From Pseudovibrio exalbescens DSM 16456 (GTDB lineage Bacteria > Pseudomonadota > Alphaproteobacteria > Rhizobiales > Stappiaceae): DNA of 64,000 nucleotides. The notes under the pieces were generated by a model, which saw only the letters and a program-made list of their open reading frames with translations, had not been told where the DNA came from and searched no databases. The position numbers and the translations under genes are program-made. Below are positions 1-10,692 of the stretch, piece by piece (the first letter of the stretch is position 1; each line of letters starts with the position of its first letter). The stretch spans positions 124,001 through 188,000 of the forward strand of contig NZ_AUGS01000001.1 of the NCBI RefSeq assembly GCF_000422785.1, read 5' to 3'.

Positions 1-2
1 GC

Positions 3-761
3 TTCTGGGTCCGGTTGGTGAAGGTTGCAGGGGCGGCCCTGCTGATTTCTGTTGGAACCCATTATGCGTTCGGCAGCGGCATGGTCCGCTTCGGCATTCT
101 TCACAATATTGCGGTGAGCAGTGTTCTGGTCTTGCCGTTTCTTCGGCTGACTGCAGTCATCAACCTTGCGGCGGCGCTATTGGTGCTGAGTGTTGGCATT
201 TATGGATACAGTCAACCGGTCAACGCGGTCTGGTTCTGGACGGGGTTGGTCGGCAGTCCGTATAACGCAGTGGACTTTGTGCCGGTTTTTCCTTGGTTTG
301 CGGCGGTACTGCTGGGAGCGGCGACGGGACAGGTTTTTCAGCGACGGCAGATGACCAAACCGGCAATCCAGTCGGAACAGTGGGCGCGTCCGGCTGCGTC
401 GCGCCAAGTGGTCCGCAGGGGGCTGGCATGGTGCGGACGGCATTCCCTCCTGTTCTATCTGGTTCATCAGCCGGTTCTTTTCGGCGCATTGTGGACGCTG
501 GTGGCGCTGGGCATGTTGCCGGACCGAGAGGAGTTGGCCTTTCAACGCAGTTGCGTGGCGGCTTGTGAAGCCTCTGCAACCCAAACGCACTGTGAGGCCG
601 TTTGCGCCTGCACAAAAAGCGCTTTGCAGGCTGAGGGGATGTGGCAGCAGGCCGTGACAACGCAGCCTGATCCTGAGATGCGAACGCGGATCCAGCAAAC
701 CTACCGTACCTGTTTTCTCCAAAATCAGAGGAATACAGAAGAATCGATCCCCGGCCAATGA
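3..761 (+). CDS. Heparan-alpha-glucosaminide N-acetyltransferase-like (DUF1624) membrane protein, 3' part
   Basis: The frame is open to the left edge of the window, so only the C-terminal part of the gene is present. The visible protein has several hydrophobic helices and resembles the C-terminal half of DUF1624 membrane acyltransferase-like proteins (segments such as FGILHNIAVSSVL and the late HSLLFYLVHQPVLF helix). These proteins are polytopic inner-membrane proteins related to heparan-alpha-glucosaminide N-acetyltransferase; the bacterial substrate is not known. After the last helix lies a cysteine-rich tail (CVAACEASATQTHCEAVCAC), unusual for this family and perhaps exposed to the periplasm. 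The TTG at 15 is only the first possible start inside the window and is not the true start. Confidence 0.7.
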   Translation, partial: FWVRLVKVAGAALLISVGTHYAFGSGMVRFGILHNIAVSSVLVLPFLRLTAVINLAAALLVLSVGIYGYSQPVNAVWFWTGLVGSPYNAVDFVPVFPWFAAVLLGAATGQVFQRRQMTKPAIQSEQWARPAASRQVVRRGLAWCGRHSLLFYLVHQPVLFGALWTLVALGMLPDREELAFQRSCVAACEASATQTHCEAVCACTKSALQAEGMWQQAVTTQPDPEMRTRIQQTYRTCFLQNQRNTEESIPGQ

Positions 762-1227
762 TCGATAATTGTTGCAAATTTGCACTGGTTGGACAGCTGT
801 TTGGCTTTTCCCGAAGTTTTCCGGCTTAGGTAGCGTTTCTGTTTTTCTCAACACGCAGTCGTGTTTAGTCCGATGTACTGCCCTTTTTGATCGATTTTCA
901 GCTCATAATCGGGCTTCCTAAGCCAGCTTCGGTATATCAGCTACGCAAAACTAGAGATTTCAGTATGTTCCCAAACAACTACTAGGCCTTACGGGGGAGT
1001 TGACCTCTGCGGCAGCCTTGTAAATATTTCCCCTTATAAATTCGCAGATAACCGTTTTTCTTGCCGTGTTTCTGTCCAGCCTGCTTGCAGGGAGGCGGCA
1101 GGCAACAGCCGGAGACGAAGACCTCCGGCGGGGGCGACCATGTCGAATTGTGCCGACATCCAGCCTAAGGGCGTGACAGGAACAACGGTTCGGGCAGATC
1201 AAGTCGCTCTGCATTTGGAGGGGGAAT
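762..1227. other. Intergenic stretch without a recognisable gene
   Basis: No open frame with a credible start and ribosome site was seen here. A weak promoter-like pair on the + strand, TTGACC at 1000-1005 and TAAATA at 1021-1026 with 15 bases between them, could serve the porin gene that starts at 1228. The match is not strong enough to call a promoter. Confidence 0.4.
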
Positions 1228-2466
1228 ATGACAGTTTTGAATCGCGCTCTCGGCGCCGCTCTGGCGGCCGGAACCATTTTGGGCGCATCGGGGTCCGCAT
1301 TTGCAACCGGGTGGGACGTGCAGGGGCTGAACAGCTACGACCTGCTGTTCTCCAACGACAAGTTCGTCATTCAGGGTCAGACAAGCTACGTAGACCGCAA
1401 TGTTGATTTCAAGAACGTCAATGGGACCAATCGTGGCGGGCAACCGACGTCAGGTACTAACTCTGATGATGCGATCCCGAACGTTTGGCTCTATTCAGTC
1501 GCAGTGAAAGCCAATTTGTTCGAAAACATTGACTTCTTTGCTCGAGTTGATAACCCCTACATCATTCGCGAAGAGCCCGGATTTGATTGGGGCGGACGAT
1601 ATGCGATTGGTGAAACCGTTGCTGATGCCAATGGCATAGATGCAATGCTGTCGTACAAGCATGCCATCAACGACAGTAGCAATCTTCGTATCTTCGGCGG
1701 TATTAGGGCCGTTGATGTGACTTATGAGCAGAATTCGGCATTCAATCCCGTAACTACTGCGGTGCCTGCACTTGATCGTGTTGCTAGCATTGATGTTGAA
1801 ACCGATGGTTACGAGTTCGGGTGGCGCGTCGGAGCTGCCTACGAGATCCCTGAAATGGCCCTAAGAGCCAAGATTTCCTATGATTCAGCCATTGATATAG
1901 ATCTGGATGGCAGCTTTTCTACAAGCGGGGCAGTTTTGAATCCGCTAAACGGTAACCCTGTGATACCGGCTCTGGATACAACTGCTAAGGCCTCGGCTAC
2001 ACTTCCTCAAGCGGTTGAAGCAAGTATTGAATCAGGCATTGCGCCAGGGTGGCTTGTTTCGCTCGGCGTCAAGTGGGTTGATTGGAGTGTTCTGAACGAA
2101 CTCGCGGTGGACTTCGGACCGAACGCTATTGGGTCAGCCGGTTCTACTCGAGTGTTGAACTATTCCGATGGCTGGGCTGTTGAAGCGGGCGTTTCGCATA
2201 AGCTGACAGACAAGCTCGGCGTTGGCGGGACCTTGACATGGGACCAAGGCATTGGTGGCCCCTACTCTGACTTCTGGGCGTTCGGTTTGGGTGGCGCCTA
2301 TGATGTTTCCGACAATGTACGTTTGGCGTTGGGTGGTCGTGCTGTTTACAAAACAGCAGGTGATGGTGTCTATCAGATCGACGGATCGACACCTGTCACC
2401 GCTACTTACGACTACGGCTCCTCCTGGAACTTCCAGTTGTCTTCTCGACTGCGGGTTTCGTTCTAA
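1228..2466 (+). CDS. FadL/OMPP1/TodX-family outer-membrane transport protein
   Basis: A 412-residue protein with a signal peptide (hydrophobic residues 6-26, likely cleavage after SAFA) followed by a beta-barrel that ends in Phe, as most outer-membrane proteins do. The mature N-terminus (TGWDVQGLNSYDLLF) and the spacing of aromatic beta-strands match the FadL/OMPP1/TodX family, which admits long-chain fatty acids or other hydrophobic compounds across the outer membrane. A purine-rich Shine-Dalgarno (GGAGGGGG) lies a few bases before the ATG. A strong terminator follows at 2501-2530, so the gene is probably monocistronic. The ligand cannot be read from the sequence. Confidence 0.88.
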   Translation: MTVLNRALGAALAAGTILGASGSAFATGWDVQGLNSYDLLFSNDKFVIQGQTSYVDRNVDFKNVNGTNRGGQPTSGTNSDDAIPNVWLYSVAVKANLFENIDFFARVDNPYIIREEPGFDWGGRYAIGETVADANGIDAMLSYKHAINDSSNLRIFGGIRAVDVTYEQNSAFNPVTTAVPALDRVASIDVETDGYEFGWRVGAAYEIPEMALRAKISYDSAIDIDLDGSFSTSGAVLNPLNGNPVIPALDTTAKASATLPQAVEASIESGIAPGWLVSLGVKWVDWSVLNELAVDFGPNAIGSAGSTRVLNYSDGWAVEAGVSHKLTDKLGVGGTLTWDQGIGGPYSDFWAFGLGGAYDVSDNVRLALGGRAVYKTAGDGVYQIDGSTPVTATYDYGSSWNFQLSSRLRVSF

Positions 2467-2500
2467 GCAGCAGATGCCAGACTTTCATGATCTGATGATC

Positions 2501-2530
2501 GAACCCGCCGAATGTGCATTCGGCGGGTTC
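2501..2530 (+). terminator. Rho-independent terminator after the FadL-type gene
   Basis: An almost perfect 30-base inverted repeat with arms GAACCCGCCGAATG and CATTCGGCGGGTTC and a two-base loop, followed by AATTTTA. It lies 34 bases after the porin stop codon and ends before uvrB. Confidence 0.85.
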
Positions 2531-2595
2531 AATTTTATGGAACGAAGCAAGAACAACTCTTTTCTTTTATGCTAAGACGCGCCATATTGCGCGTC

Positions 2596-5415
2596 ATGGC
2601 TAGCAAGAATCCCTCCAAGTCCTCCGAGAAGTTGCCCGAAGCGCCGGATAATGATGACGCCGGGTTTGGTGAAGCGCCGCAGCCGTCGCTTGATGGCGCT
2701 CCTCTCACAGGTGGTATCTCCGACTGGATCGACCAGATTGGTGCGGATGAAAATCCCGCCACTCTGAAACCCAAAGAGGCGCCTGCTGGGGCAAAACCCA
2801 AGGCCAAAGGGAAAAAAGCTCCCACCAAGGCCGCCGGTTCTTCGTCCAAGACCAAGACCAAGACCAAGACTAAGGCAAAGGCTGAGGGGGGTGCGCGCAG
2901 CGCACGCGGCACGTCCATGGGCGGAACGGCCGATCCTCGAGAACGGGCTAAAGGCGGCCTGAACCCGGTTGCCGGCATGGACATGAGCCTTGAAGACGCC
3001 GAACAGATGCTTCAAGCCCATGTGAAGCAGAACAAGAAAAAGAAGAAGTCCGATCTGCCAGAAGGGCCTACTGGAGCCACAGCAACGGTTCAGGCGCTGG
3101 CCGATCTGATTTCTTCTGGTAACCCGCTTCACAAGAATGGTGAGGCGTGGGTGCCCCACCGTCCGGAACGTCCTCAAAAGTCTGAGGGCGGTGTACCGAT
3201 CACACTGGAATCGGCTTATGAGCCAAAAGGGGACCAGCCGACGGCCATTGCGGATCTTGTCGAGGGGTTGAACAACAACGACCAAACACAGGTTCTGCTT
3301 GGGGTTACCGGTTCAGGCAAAACCTATACCATGGCCCAGATTATTGCCCGGACACAGCGCCCGGCCTTGATTCTTGCGCCCAACAAGACACTCGCAGCCC
3401 AGCTCTACGGGGAGTTCAAGGCGTTCTTCCCGAACAATGCGGTCGAGTATTTTGTTTCATACTACGACTACTATCAGCCTGAAGCCTATGTGCCGCGAAC
3501 CGACACGTTCATCGAGAAGGAAAGCTCGATCAATGAACAGATCGACCGGATGCGCCATTCGGCCACTCGGGCCCTGTTGGAACGGGATGATGTAATCATC
3601 GTCGCGTCGGTTTCCTGTATCTATGGTATCGGCTCCGTGGAAACCTACACGGCGATGACCTTCGCCCTGGAGGTTGGGGAGCGGATCGATCAGCGTCAAC
3701 TGCTGGCGGATCTGGTGGCCCTGCAATACAAGCGCAACGACGCTGCGTTCCAACGCGGAACGTTTCGCGTGCGCGGCGACACCGTGGAAGTCTTTCCCGC
3801 CCACTATGAAGACAGGGCGTGGCGCATTTCCATGTTCGGTGACGAGATCGAGGCGATTACGGAGTTTGATCCGCTCACTGGCCGGAAAAGCGGGGACATG
3901 CAGCAGGTCAAGATCTACGCAAACTCGCACTACGTTACCCCACGGCCAACGTTGAATCAGGCGATCAAGTCCATCAAGAAGGAACTCAAGGAACGATTGG
4001 CGGAGTTGAATGATCACGGGCGTCTTCTGGAAGCCCAGCGGCTCGACCAGCGTTGTACCTTCGATCTCGAGATGATGGAGGCAACCGGCTCGTGTGCGGG
4101 CATCGAGAACTATTCCCGGTATCTGACGGGTCGGGCACCGGGTGAGCCGCCCCCCACCTTGTTCGAGTATTTGCCTGACAATGCCATCGTCTTTGCAGAC
4201 GAAAGCCACGTCACCATTCCGCAGATCGGCGCCATGTATCGCGGCGACTTCCGCCGCAAGGCGACGCTGGCCGAATACGGGTTCCGGCTGCCGTCCTGTA
4301 TGGACAACCGACCTTTGCGTTTCGAGGAATGGGATGCAATGCGCCCGCAAACCATCGCCGTGTCTGCGACACCCGGTTCCTGGGAGATGGAGGAGGCGGG
4401 CGGCGTGTTCGCGGAGCAGGTCATTCGCCCCACCGGCCTGATCGACCCGGTTATCGAAATTCGGCCGGCAAAGACGCAGGTGGACGATCTGCTTGGCGAA
4501 GTCCGCGAGGTTGCTGCCAAGGGCTTCCGCACACTGGTGACCACGCTGACCAAGCGCATGGCGGAAGACCTGACGGAGTATCTGCACGAAAACGGGGTTC
4601 GCGTACGCTACATGCACTCTGATATCGATACCCTGGAGCGCATTGAAATCATTCGCGACTTGCGGCTGGGAGCGTTTGATGTGCTGGTCGGCATCAACCT
4701 GTTGCGTGAGGGGCTCGACATTCCCGAATGTGCCTTGGTGGCCATTCTTGATGCGGACAAGGAAGGGTTCCTGCGCTCTGAAACATCGCTGATCCAGACC
4801 ATCGGTCGTGCGGCGCGCAACGTGGACGGCAAGGTCATTCTCTACGCGGATACCATGACCGGTTCAATGGATCGGGCGATCAAGGAGACAAACCGGCGCC
4901 GTGAAAAGCAGGAAGCGTACAACGCGGAGCATGGCATAACACCTGAAAGCGTGAAGCGGGCCATCGGCGATGTGATGGAAAGCGTCTACGAGCAGGACCA
5001 TGTGACGGTGGATGCCGGCTTTGCCGAGGATAGTGCCACCATCGGCCACAATCTCAAGGCTCACATTGAAGATCTTGAGAAAAAGATGCGCGAAGCAGCG
5101 GCAGATCTGGACTTTGAAACGGCAGCGCGATTGCGGGATGAGATCAAGCGTTTGCAAGAAACGGATCTTATGCTTTCCGATGATCCAATGGCGCGACAAA
5201 GCGCTGTGGTTCAACAATCCGGTGGATATCAGGGTGACAAGAAGTACGGCGCAGCCGCAAACGAACCGCCTTCCACATCGAAAGCGCACAAGCCACGTCT
5301 GGGCGAAATGGGGCCGGGAACAGACCTGTCGAAACCCAAAGGGGCTTCAACCGACAAGAAGCGGGGTCGCAGTTCAGGCGGGCGTCCCGGCACGCGAACC
5401 TATCGAAAGAAGTAG
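2596..5415 (+). CDS. uvrB: Excinuclease ABC subunit UvrB with long basic N-terminal extension
   Basis: UvrB is the damage-verifying helicase subunit of nucleotide excision repair, acting with UvrA and UvrC. The core is complete: Walker A GVTGSGKT near residue 236, the beta-hairpin region [11 protein letters not shown], the DEAD-box-like DESH, motif [11 protein letters not shown], and a C-terminal UVR domain that binds UvrC. In typical UvrB the Walker A lies near residue 40, so this protein has about 195 extra N-terminal residues, rich in Lys, Ala and Ser with a KTKTKTKTK run, and a basic C-terminal tail of about 70 residues. The ATG at 2596 (MASKNPSK) is preferred; the frame stays open upstream to 2512 through the preceding terminator. 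Long extensions of this sort are common in alphaproteobacterial UvrB. Confidence 0.96.
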   Translation: MASKNPSKSSEKLPEAPDNDDAGFGEAPQPSLDGAPLTGGISDWIDQIGADENPATLKPKEAPAGAKPKAKGKKAPTKAAGSSSKTKTKTKTKAKAEGGARSARGTSMGGTADPRERAKGGLNPVAGMDMSLEDAEQMLQAHVKQNKKKKKSDLPEGPTGATATVQALADLISSGNPLHKNGEAWVPHRPERPQKSEGGVPITLESAYEPKGDQPTAIADLVEGLNNNDQTQVLLGVTGSGKTYTMAQIIARTQRPALILAPNKTLAAQLYGEFKAFFPNNAVEYFVSYYDYYQPEAYVPRTDTFIEKESSINEQIDRMRHSATRALLERDDVIIVASVSCIYGIGSVETYTAMTFALEVGERIDQRQLLADLVALQYKRNDAAFQRGTFRVRGDTVEVFPAHYEDRAWRISMFGDEIEAITEFDPLTGRKSGDMQQVKIYANSHYVTPRPTLNQAIKSIKKELKERLAELNDHGRLLEAQRLDQRCTFDLEMMEATGSCAGIENYSRYLTGRAPGEPPPTLFEYLPDNAIVFADESHVTIPQIGAMYRGDFRRKATLAEYGFRLPSCMDNRPLRFEEWDAMRPQTIAVSATPGSWEMEEAGGVFAEQVIRPTGLIDPVIEIRPAKTQVDDLLGEVREVAAKGFRTLVTTLTKRMAEDLTEYLHENGVRVRYMHSDIDTLERIEIIRDLRLGAFDVLVGINLLREGLDIPECALVAILDADKEGFLRSETSLIQTIGRAARNVDGKVILYADTMTGSMDRAIKETNRRREKQEAYNAEHGITPESVKRAIGDVMESVYEQDHVTVDAGFAEDSATIGHNLKAHIEDLEKKMREAAADLDFETAARLRDEIKRLQETDLMLSDDPMARQSAVVQQSGGYQGDKKYGAAANEPPSTSKAHKPRLGEMGPGTDLSKPKGASTDKKRGRSSGGRPGTRTYRKK

Positions 5416-5481
5416 ATCGTCACAAAGACCGAGCTGGCAAATGGGCGGCGTGATCCTGATCGCCGCCTGTTGGCGGTTGGC

Positions 5482-6387
5482 TCAGGTGCCGAGTTCGCGG
5501 CCCTTGCGCCAGCGGCGCGCCACCAATGGGGCCAGCTCCACCAACAAAACACTGAGGAATATCAGGGTGCAGCCGATAAGACCGGGTACCGGTAATCTTT
5601 CGCCCAAAAACAACGCGCCGGCGATCGCCGCGAACAACGCTTCGGATGAGAGCAGAATGGCGGCATCTGCTGGCGTGGACCATTGCTGCGCAATCGCTTG
5701 AAGGGTAAAGGCGACGCCGCCGGAAATCACACCGGCGAAGAGGAGCTCAACCATGGCTTCCTGAAGCGCTGCAATCGAATATGTCTCGAAGATGCCGCCC
5801 GCTAGGGTCCCGATGATGCCGACAAAGAAGAATTGAGTGGCAGCCGTGGCCATGGGGCGTCCGGTGCGCATCACCAGCCGGCCAAGAAGGATCACCTGCA
5901 AAGCCCAGAAAACGGCGCAGATGATCATGAGGAAATCGCCAAGATTAAGGGCTGACAGTTCACCGCCACCGAGCAAGTAAATCCCGGTCAGCGTCATCAC
6001 ACTTGCGGGCCAGACAATGACATGTGGCAATTGCCGGAAAAAGACCATGGCAATCAGAGGCGTAAGAACAACGTATATGGCTGTCAGAAAACCGGCATTG
6101 GTGACAGTCGTGACCGTCAAACCGTATTGTTGCAGCAAGATGCCTGCAGTGAAGCACAGACCCACCACAACGAACTCGGGCCACAGCTTGGGATCTATGA
6201 CGTTTTGCGGCGCACGCTTTTTCTCCAGCCAAACCATGGGCAGGAGTGCAACACCGGCGAGCAGAAACCGCAGGCCGCTGAATTGCAGTGGACCAATCTT
6301 GTCCATGGCTGTCGATTGGGCGATGAAGGTGACGCCCCAAATCAAGCCGGTTAGCAGAAGGAGAGTGTTTGCCGTGATCCGAGTCAT
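5482..6387 (-). CDS. EamA/DMT-superfamily transporter
   Basis: A 301-residue inner-membrane protein with about ten hydrophobic helices arranged as two EamA repeats. The first repeat opens with the characteristic LLTGLIWGVTFIAQ, and later segments (GLRFLLAGVALLP, LSSEALFAAIAGALFLGE) fit the family closely. EamA proteins export metabolites such as amino acids or other small solutes; the substrate is not predictable here. The gene is transcribed convergently with uvrB and no near neighbour explains its function. The ATG at 6387 lacks a strong Shine-Dalgarno but matches the usual family start. Confidence 0.9.
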   Translation of the reverse strand: MTRITANTLLLLTGLIWGVTFIAQSTAMDKIGPLQFSGLRFLLAGVALLPMVWLEKKRAPQNVIDPKLWPEFVVVGLCFTAGILLQQYGLTVTTVTNAGFLTAIYVVLTPLIAMVFFRQLPHVIVWPASVMTLTGIYLLGGGELSALNLGDFLMIICAVFWALQVILLGRLVMRTGRPMATAATQFFFVGIIGTLAGGIFETYSIAALQEAMVELLFAGVISGGVAFTLQAIAQQWSTPADAAILLSSEALFAAIAGALFLGERLPVPGLIGCTLIFLSVLLVELAPLVARRWRKGRELGT

Positions 6388-6489
6388 CAGACGTCAGTAG
6401 CTGACCGCTGACCCGGCGACAAGCTCAATCTAGCCGGTGCCCACCAGAAAGCACAGCGTCAGGTTGTGACTGGTCGTGTGCTGTCGTTG

Positions 6490-6900
6490 TCACAGGTTCA
6501 TCTCGTCCAGCCCGGTTTCCAGATAATCTGCCAGATGAGGGATGCCAAGAAGATACGTGACGGTTGGGCCGGTAGAGCGTTCCTTGGCCTCGTTCAGGGC
6601 TTGATCCCAATCACCCTTGTCGTAATCGCCGCGCCCGATCCAGGTCAGCGCCACAAGCTCCGCAGCTTCATCAACATTCAGGTCAGACAACAGTTCTCTG
6701 ATTTCTTCATCCAGAAGGTCGTCGTTTTCTTCCTCGGCAAGACCTTCGTGCGAATGGACGGCAACCAGATTCTCAGCGTCATAAGCAACCTCACCCTCGT
6801 GCCCGTCCTCATAGGCATCAGACAAAGTATTGGATGCCGCGCGAATCTTCTGAATGAACATGCGGATGGTTTCAGCAGATAGGTTCAGTTCTGTCGGCAT
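6490..6900 (-). CDS. DUF3775 domain protein
   Basis: A 136-residue acidic soluble protein. The body (LNLSAETIRMFIQKIR, then an acidic stretch, then VDEAAELVALTWIGRGDYD and YLLGIPHLADYLETGLD) fits the DUF3775 family of small alphaproteobacterial proteins of unknown function. The frame runs upstream to 7095, but that part is not like the family; the ATG at 6900 (MPTELNLS) is chosen because the family begins there. No signal peptide or membrane segment is seen. Confidence 0.8.
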   Translation of the reverse strand: MPTELNLSAETIRMFIQKIRAASNTLSDAYEDGHEGEVAYDAENLVAVHSHEGLAEEENDDLLDEEIRELLSDLNVDEAAELVALTWIGRGDYDKGDWDQALNEAKERSTGPTVTYLLGIPHLADYLETGLDEMNL

Positions 6901-7093
6901 GAGCGTCACCGTCTTCAGTTGATATTTCAATAGTAACGTCGGATCATCCTGAAGGGCAAGGGGATTAGCAGGCCATCCTCCTCCATCTTGTCGCAGAGTT
7001 ACCTTTGACGCGTTTGGCGTCGGTTGCAGGAGAGGAGGTGCGTGGCCAAAGCCGTGTACAACCGGGATCGGGCCTCTTCGGGAGCCGGCTAAC

Positions 7094-7264
7094 ATGGATT
7101 CGCGGCGGGTGGAGCAACTATTTCAGAATAATCAAGAAATTAATACTATAGAAAACCGCAGGGAATGGCCATTTTTGGGGTTGTTAACCCTCATAGATTT
7201 TGAGTACCCTAAATTTACGGATGAAGAATCCTTAGATGACTTTAGGGTCATGTGGCGGGCCTGA
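7094..7264 (+). CDS. Small 56-residue protein with its own terminator (unrecognised)
   Basis: An ATG at 7094, preceded by GGGAG about nine bases upstream, opens a 56-residue frame that begins MDSRRVEQLFQNNQEIN and ends DDFRVMWRA. It stops five bases before a strong + strand terminator (7269-7305), the best evidence that the region is a real transcription unit. The product is soluble, with a Trp/Phe-rich centre (EWPFLGLLTLIDFEYP) and acidic C-terminal part. Codon use is AT-richer than in the neighbours. I do not recognise the family. It starts inside the upstream, probably untranslated, part of the opposite-strand DUF3775 frame. Confidence 0.6.
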   Translation: MDSRRVEQLFQNNQEINTIENRREWPFLGLLTLIDFEYPKFTDEESLDDFRVMWRA

Positions 7265-7268
7265 GCTT

Positions 7269-7305
7269 GAGGTCGATGGACAACAGTTGTTCATCGACCT
7301 TTTTA
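7269..7305 (+). terminator. Rho-independent terminator after the 56-residue gene
   Basis: The arms AGGTCGATG and CATCGACCT form a perfect nine-pair stem around a loop that can itself pair (ACAACAGTTGT), followed directly by TTTTTA. On the + strand the only gene upstream is the small ORF at 7094-7264. Confidence 0.8.
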
Positions 7306-7318
7306 TTTGAACGGTTGC

Positions 7319-7546
7319 TTATTTCGTAAAGCGGTTTGTCAGCGAGTACAGGAACCAGCTTCCGGTTGAAAAAATGGCGATAAGCACCGTTACCAGCAGC
7401 ATTTCCGGCACTGTAAGCCAGTCGATATCAACGGTTGCCAACGCAAACAGCGGCAAGGCAGAGAACGCAGCTATGCCGGTCAGAACCGGGCGCGCTTTTG
7501 CGAAGGTGGTCTTGTTGGTTTTGCTGTTCTTTTGCGTGTCCTGCAT
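7319..7546 (-). CDS. Small two-helix membrane protein, unrecognised
   Basis: A 75-residue protein that begins MQDTQKNSKTNK and has two hydrophobic helices (about 25-43 and 48-68) with a short loop containing DIDWLTVPE. The ATG at 7546 is chosen because AAGGA lies nine bases upstream and the residues before it in the longer frame look non-coding. The hydrophilic N-terminus is basic and probably cytoplasmic. I cannot assign a family. It lies between the + strand terminator at 7305 and the gtrA-like gene, both on the same side of a short AT-rich gap. Confidence 0.6.
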   Translation of the reverse strand: MQDTQKNSKTNKTTFAKARPVLTGIAAFSALPLFALATVDIDWLTVPEMLLVTVLIAIFSTGSWFLYSLTNRFTK

Positions 7547-7657
7547 GGGATGATTCCTTCGTCCATCGGATGACCTGAAGGTGACGGTGCAATGCGGCAA
7601 AATCTCGCCCAAAACGCGAAAAATCATCGGTGAAACGGGGCAATTTAATGCAGGCGG

Positions 7658-8068
7658 TCAGTCTCTGCTGAATGCGTAGCGTTTTGAGCCTGCAAAGTTG
7701 AAGGCGACGGCACAAGCAGTGGCAATCACGAGAGCGCCAAAGGGCGTAAGGATGGGTAGGAAAAGAAGGATAAGCGAGTAAATGCCGTAGTTTATGCCGG
7801 CGCCTAAAAGGTTGACGGCAACGAAGCGACAATACTCTGGCCAGGGCTTTCCTTGGGAGCGAAAGGTAAAGCTTCGGTTGAGCGCCCAGTTGCTTGTCAT
7901 GGCCGCCCAGATGGAAGCGACACGCCCGATGAAGGGACCTGCCCCCAACCACAGCATGAAGGCCAACACCAGTGAATCCACGACAAGGCCGCTTGCTCCC
8001 ACTGTGCAAAAGCGGAGAAACAGGTTTTCTCGGCAGATTCGCAACGCGGTTTGAGGCAAGAAGGTCAT
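7658..8068 (-). CDS. GtrA-family membrane protein
   Basis: A 136-residue protein with four hydrophobic helices and the GtrA signature (FLRFCTVGASGLVVDSLVLAFML at the first helix, then NWALNRSFTFRS and a final helix ending FNFAGSKRYAF). GtrA proteins help polyprenyl-linked sugars cross the inner membrane for modification of cell-surface polysaccharides. The ATG at 8068 is chosen since the family starts just before the first helix. There is no glycosyltransferase partner beside it, so the specific polysaccharide is unknown. Confidence 0.88.
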   Translation of the reverse strand: MTFLPQTALRICRENLFLRFCTVGASGLVVDSLVLAFMLWLGAGPFIGRVASIWAAMTSNWALNRSFTFRSQGKPWPEYCRFVAVNLLGAGINYGIYSLILLFLPILTPFGALVIATACAVAFNFAGSKRYAFSRD

Positions 8069-8278
8069 GTCAGCGTCTGGCTTTGCTTTGGTTTGCAGGG
8101 CTCGGCACGTTCCGTGCTTAGTTAAGAATATGGTTGCGCGCAAGTTAATTGGTACTAATGCACCTTTTATTGGGCGAGATCGGTGAGTTTTGTTTGTTTT
8201 GGCGCGCAAGCTTCGATTACAGTTTTGTCTGCGATCACACCTGCATTTGTTCGTCACGCGGGTAGTTGGTCCCGCTAG

Positions 8279-9517
<1,239 letters not shown>

Positions 9518-9540
9518 AGAAGCCTGATCGGCAAAACACG

Positions 9541-9572
9541 AAGGCCGGCCTCTACACGGGCCGGCCTTTTTA
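9541..9572 (+). terminator. Rho-independent terminator after aatA
   Basis: AAGGCCGGCC, a short loop, then GGGCCGGCCTTTTTA, 24 bases after the aminotransferase stop codon. Confidence 0.85.
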
Positions 9573-9618
9573 TGTTTGCTCGCCTGATAAACGCAGGACA
9601 AACGGCTGTGATTGCCGC

Positions 9619-10332
9619 TTATTCTGAGATCAGCTCATCCAGAATGTAGTTGCGGTTGACATAGTCATTACGGTTTTCCTGCATCAGGGTTCGATTGCCG
9701 CTCAGGCTCAAGCGGCCGCCAACGAGGAATGTTGTGTCGTCCGTGTCGCGCAGACGAGCATCGCCGAACAGTGCAAAGCCTTGCTCGCCAAAGCTGCCTG
9801 GCCGCAGTTCAAAACCGGCGGCATAAATATCGTCACCGCGGATGTACCGATACCCACCATAAAAGCGCAGGTTCTGCGTCATGTAGTAGGACACATCAAG
9901 AGCGCCGACAATGTCGCCGTCGTCGTCAAAGACTTGGGCGCCGATCATGCCATCAAGACTGATGGGGCCGAAGTGCATTTGGCCTTCAGCGCCAACAAAG
10001 CCTATCTCTCCATCAGGGCGGTTAATGTGGGAGCCGGAGGCCACAAGGCCAAAGTACCCGGCGTCATATTGCCTGAAACCGAGGCGCGCGGTGCCGCCAA
10101 CAAACCCATAGTCCGTTTCGCCGCCCACATTGGCGTCGAATTGCGCAGCGAAGCCGTTATGCAAATAGGCCACATAGTTTGCTGAAAGAAGGCCGAGCAG
10201 GTCACCATCCAAAGCACCGAAACCACCAGCTATACGGGCGTTGGGTGTTTGAGCAAATGCCAGGGAGGGGAGGCTGACAGCCGCAAGGAGGGCGAAAGCG
10301 CTCGCCGTTGTTCTGAGCTTTGTGCGGGGCAT
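9619..10332 (-). CDS. Secreted beta-barrel-like outer-membrane protein
   Basis: A 237-residue protein with a clear signal peptide (residues 1-28, cleavage after LAFA) and a body of alternating glycine and aromatic residues (GGFGALDGDLLGLLSANYVAYL, RFYGGYRYIRGDDIYAAGFEL) as in small outer-membrane beta-barrels. The last residues (DELISE) do not end in Phe or Trp, so classical barrel insertion is less certain. The function is not recognised. It is convergent with aatA. Confidence 0.7.
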   Translation of the reverse strand: MPRTKLRTTASAFALLAAVSLPSLAFAQTPNARIAGGFGALDGDLLGLLSANYVAYLHNGFAAQFDANVGGETDYGFVGGTARLGFRQYDAGYFGLVASGSHINRPDGEIGFVGAEGQMHFGPISLDGMIGAQVFDDDGDIVGALDVSYYMTQNLRFYGGYRYIRGDDIYAAGFELRPGSFGEQGFALFGDARLRDTDDTTFLVGGRLSLSGNRTLMQENRNDYVNRNYILDELISE

Positions 10333-10692
10333 TTCTGATTCTCCAATAAGATGCCGTTGCCCCGAGATTTCGAGTTTTTGTTTAAAACAGTCTTGCAGTT
10401 TGTCCCAGATTGGTACGGGTCATTTAGAGTTAATTCTTATGGTAAACGGAAGGTGTAGAGCGGCAGTATACTTGGAAATTTCGACTTGTTGCCGGTTGGT
10501 TACGAGTCTTTGTTCAAGTGCGTCCGGAACCTGAAAAGCGCCCCAGTACGCTCCCTTATGACGCTGCGTTATTAATAACCTGCAGAAGCCTACCACTGCA
10601 AATTGACGGAGTAACCATCCCAAGTTTGCCACAAAGGCCCTTTCTTCTCCTCGGGTCGGCTGTTCAGTCGAAAGCAAAAAAGGAGATTGATC
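10333..10692. other. Divergent intergenic region without a gene
   Basis: This 360-base stretch separates the starts of two divergently transcribed secreted proteins, so it should contain both promoters. No clear -35/-10 pair or RNA hairpin stood out, and the short frames here lack ribosome sites. Confidence 0.4.

Noticed and set aside
2860-2890. Short tandem repeat in uvrB as a mobile or CRISPR-like repeat
   Set aside because: It is an in-frame Lys-Thr coding repeat; no CRISPR array with regular spacers was found anywhere in the window.
3457-4617. 386-residue minus-strand frame opposite uvrB
   Set aside because: Antisense shadow of a strongly conserved gene with no ribosome site or known domain.
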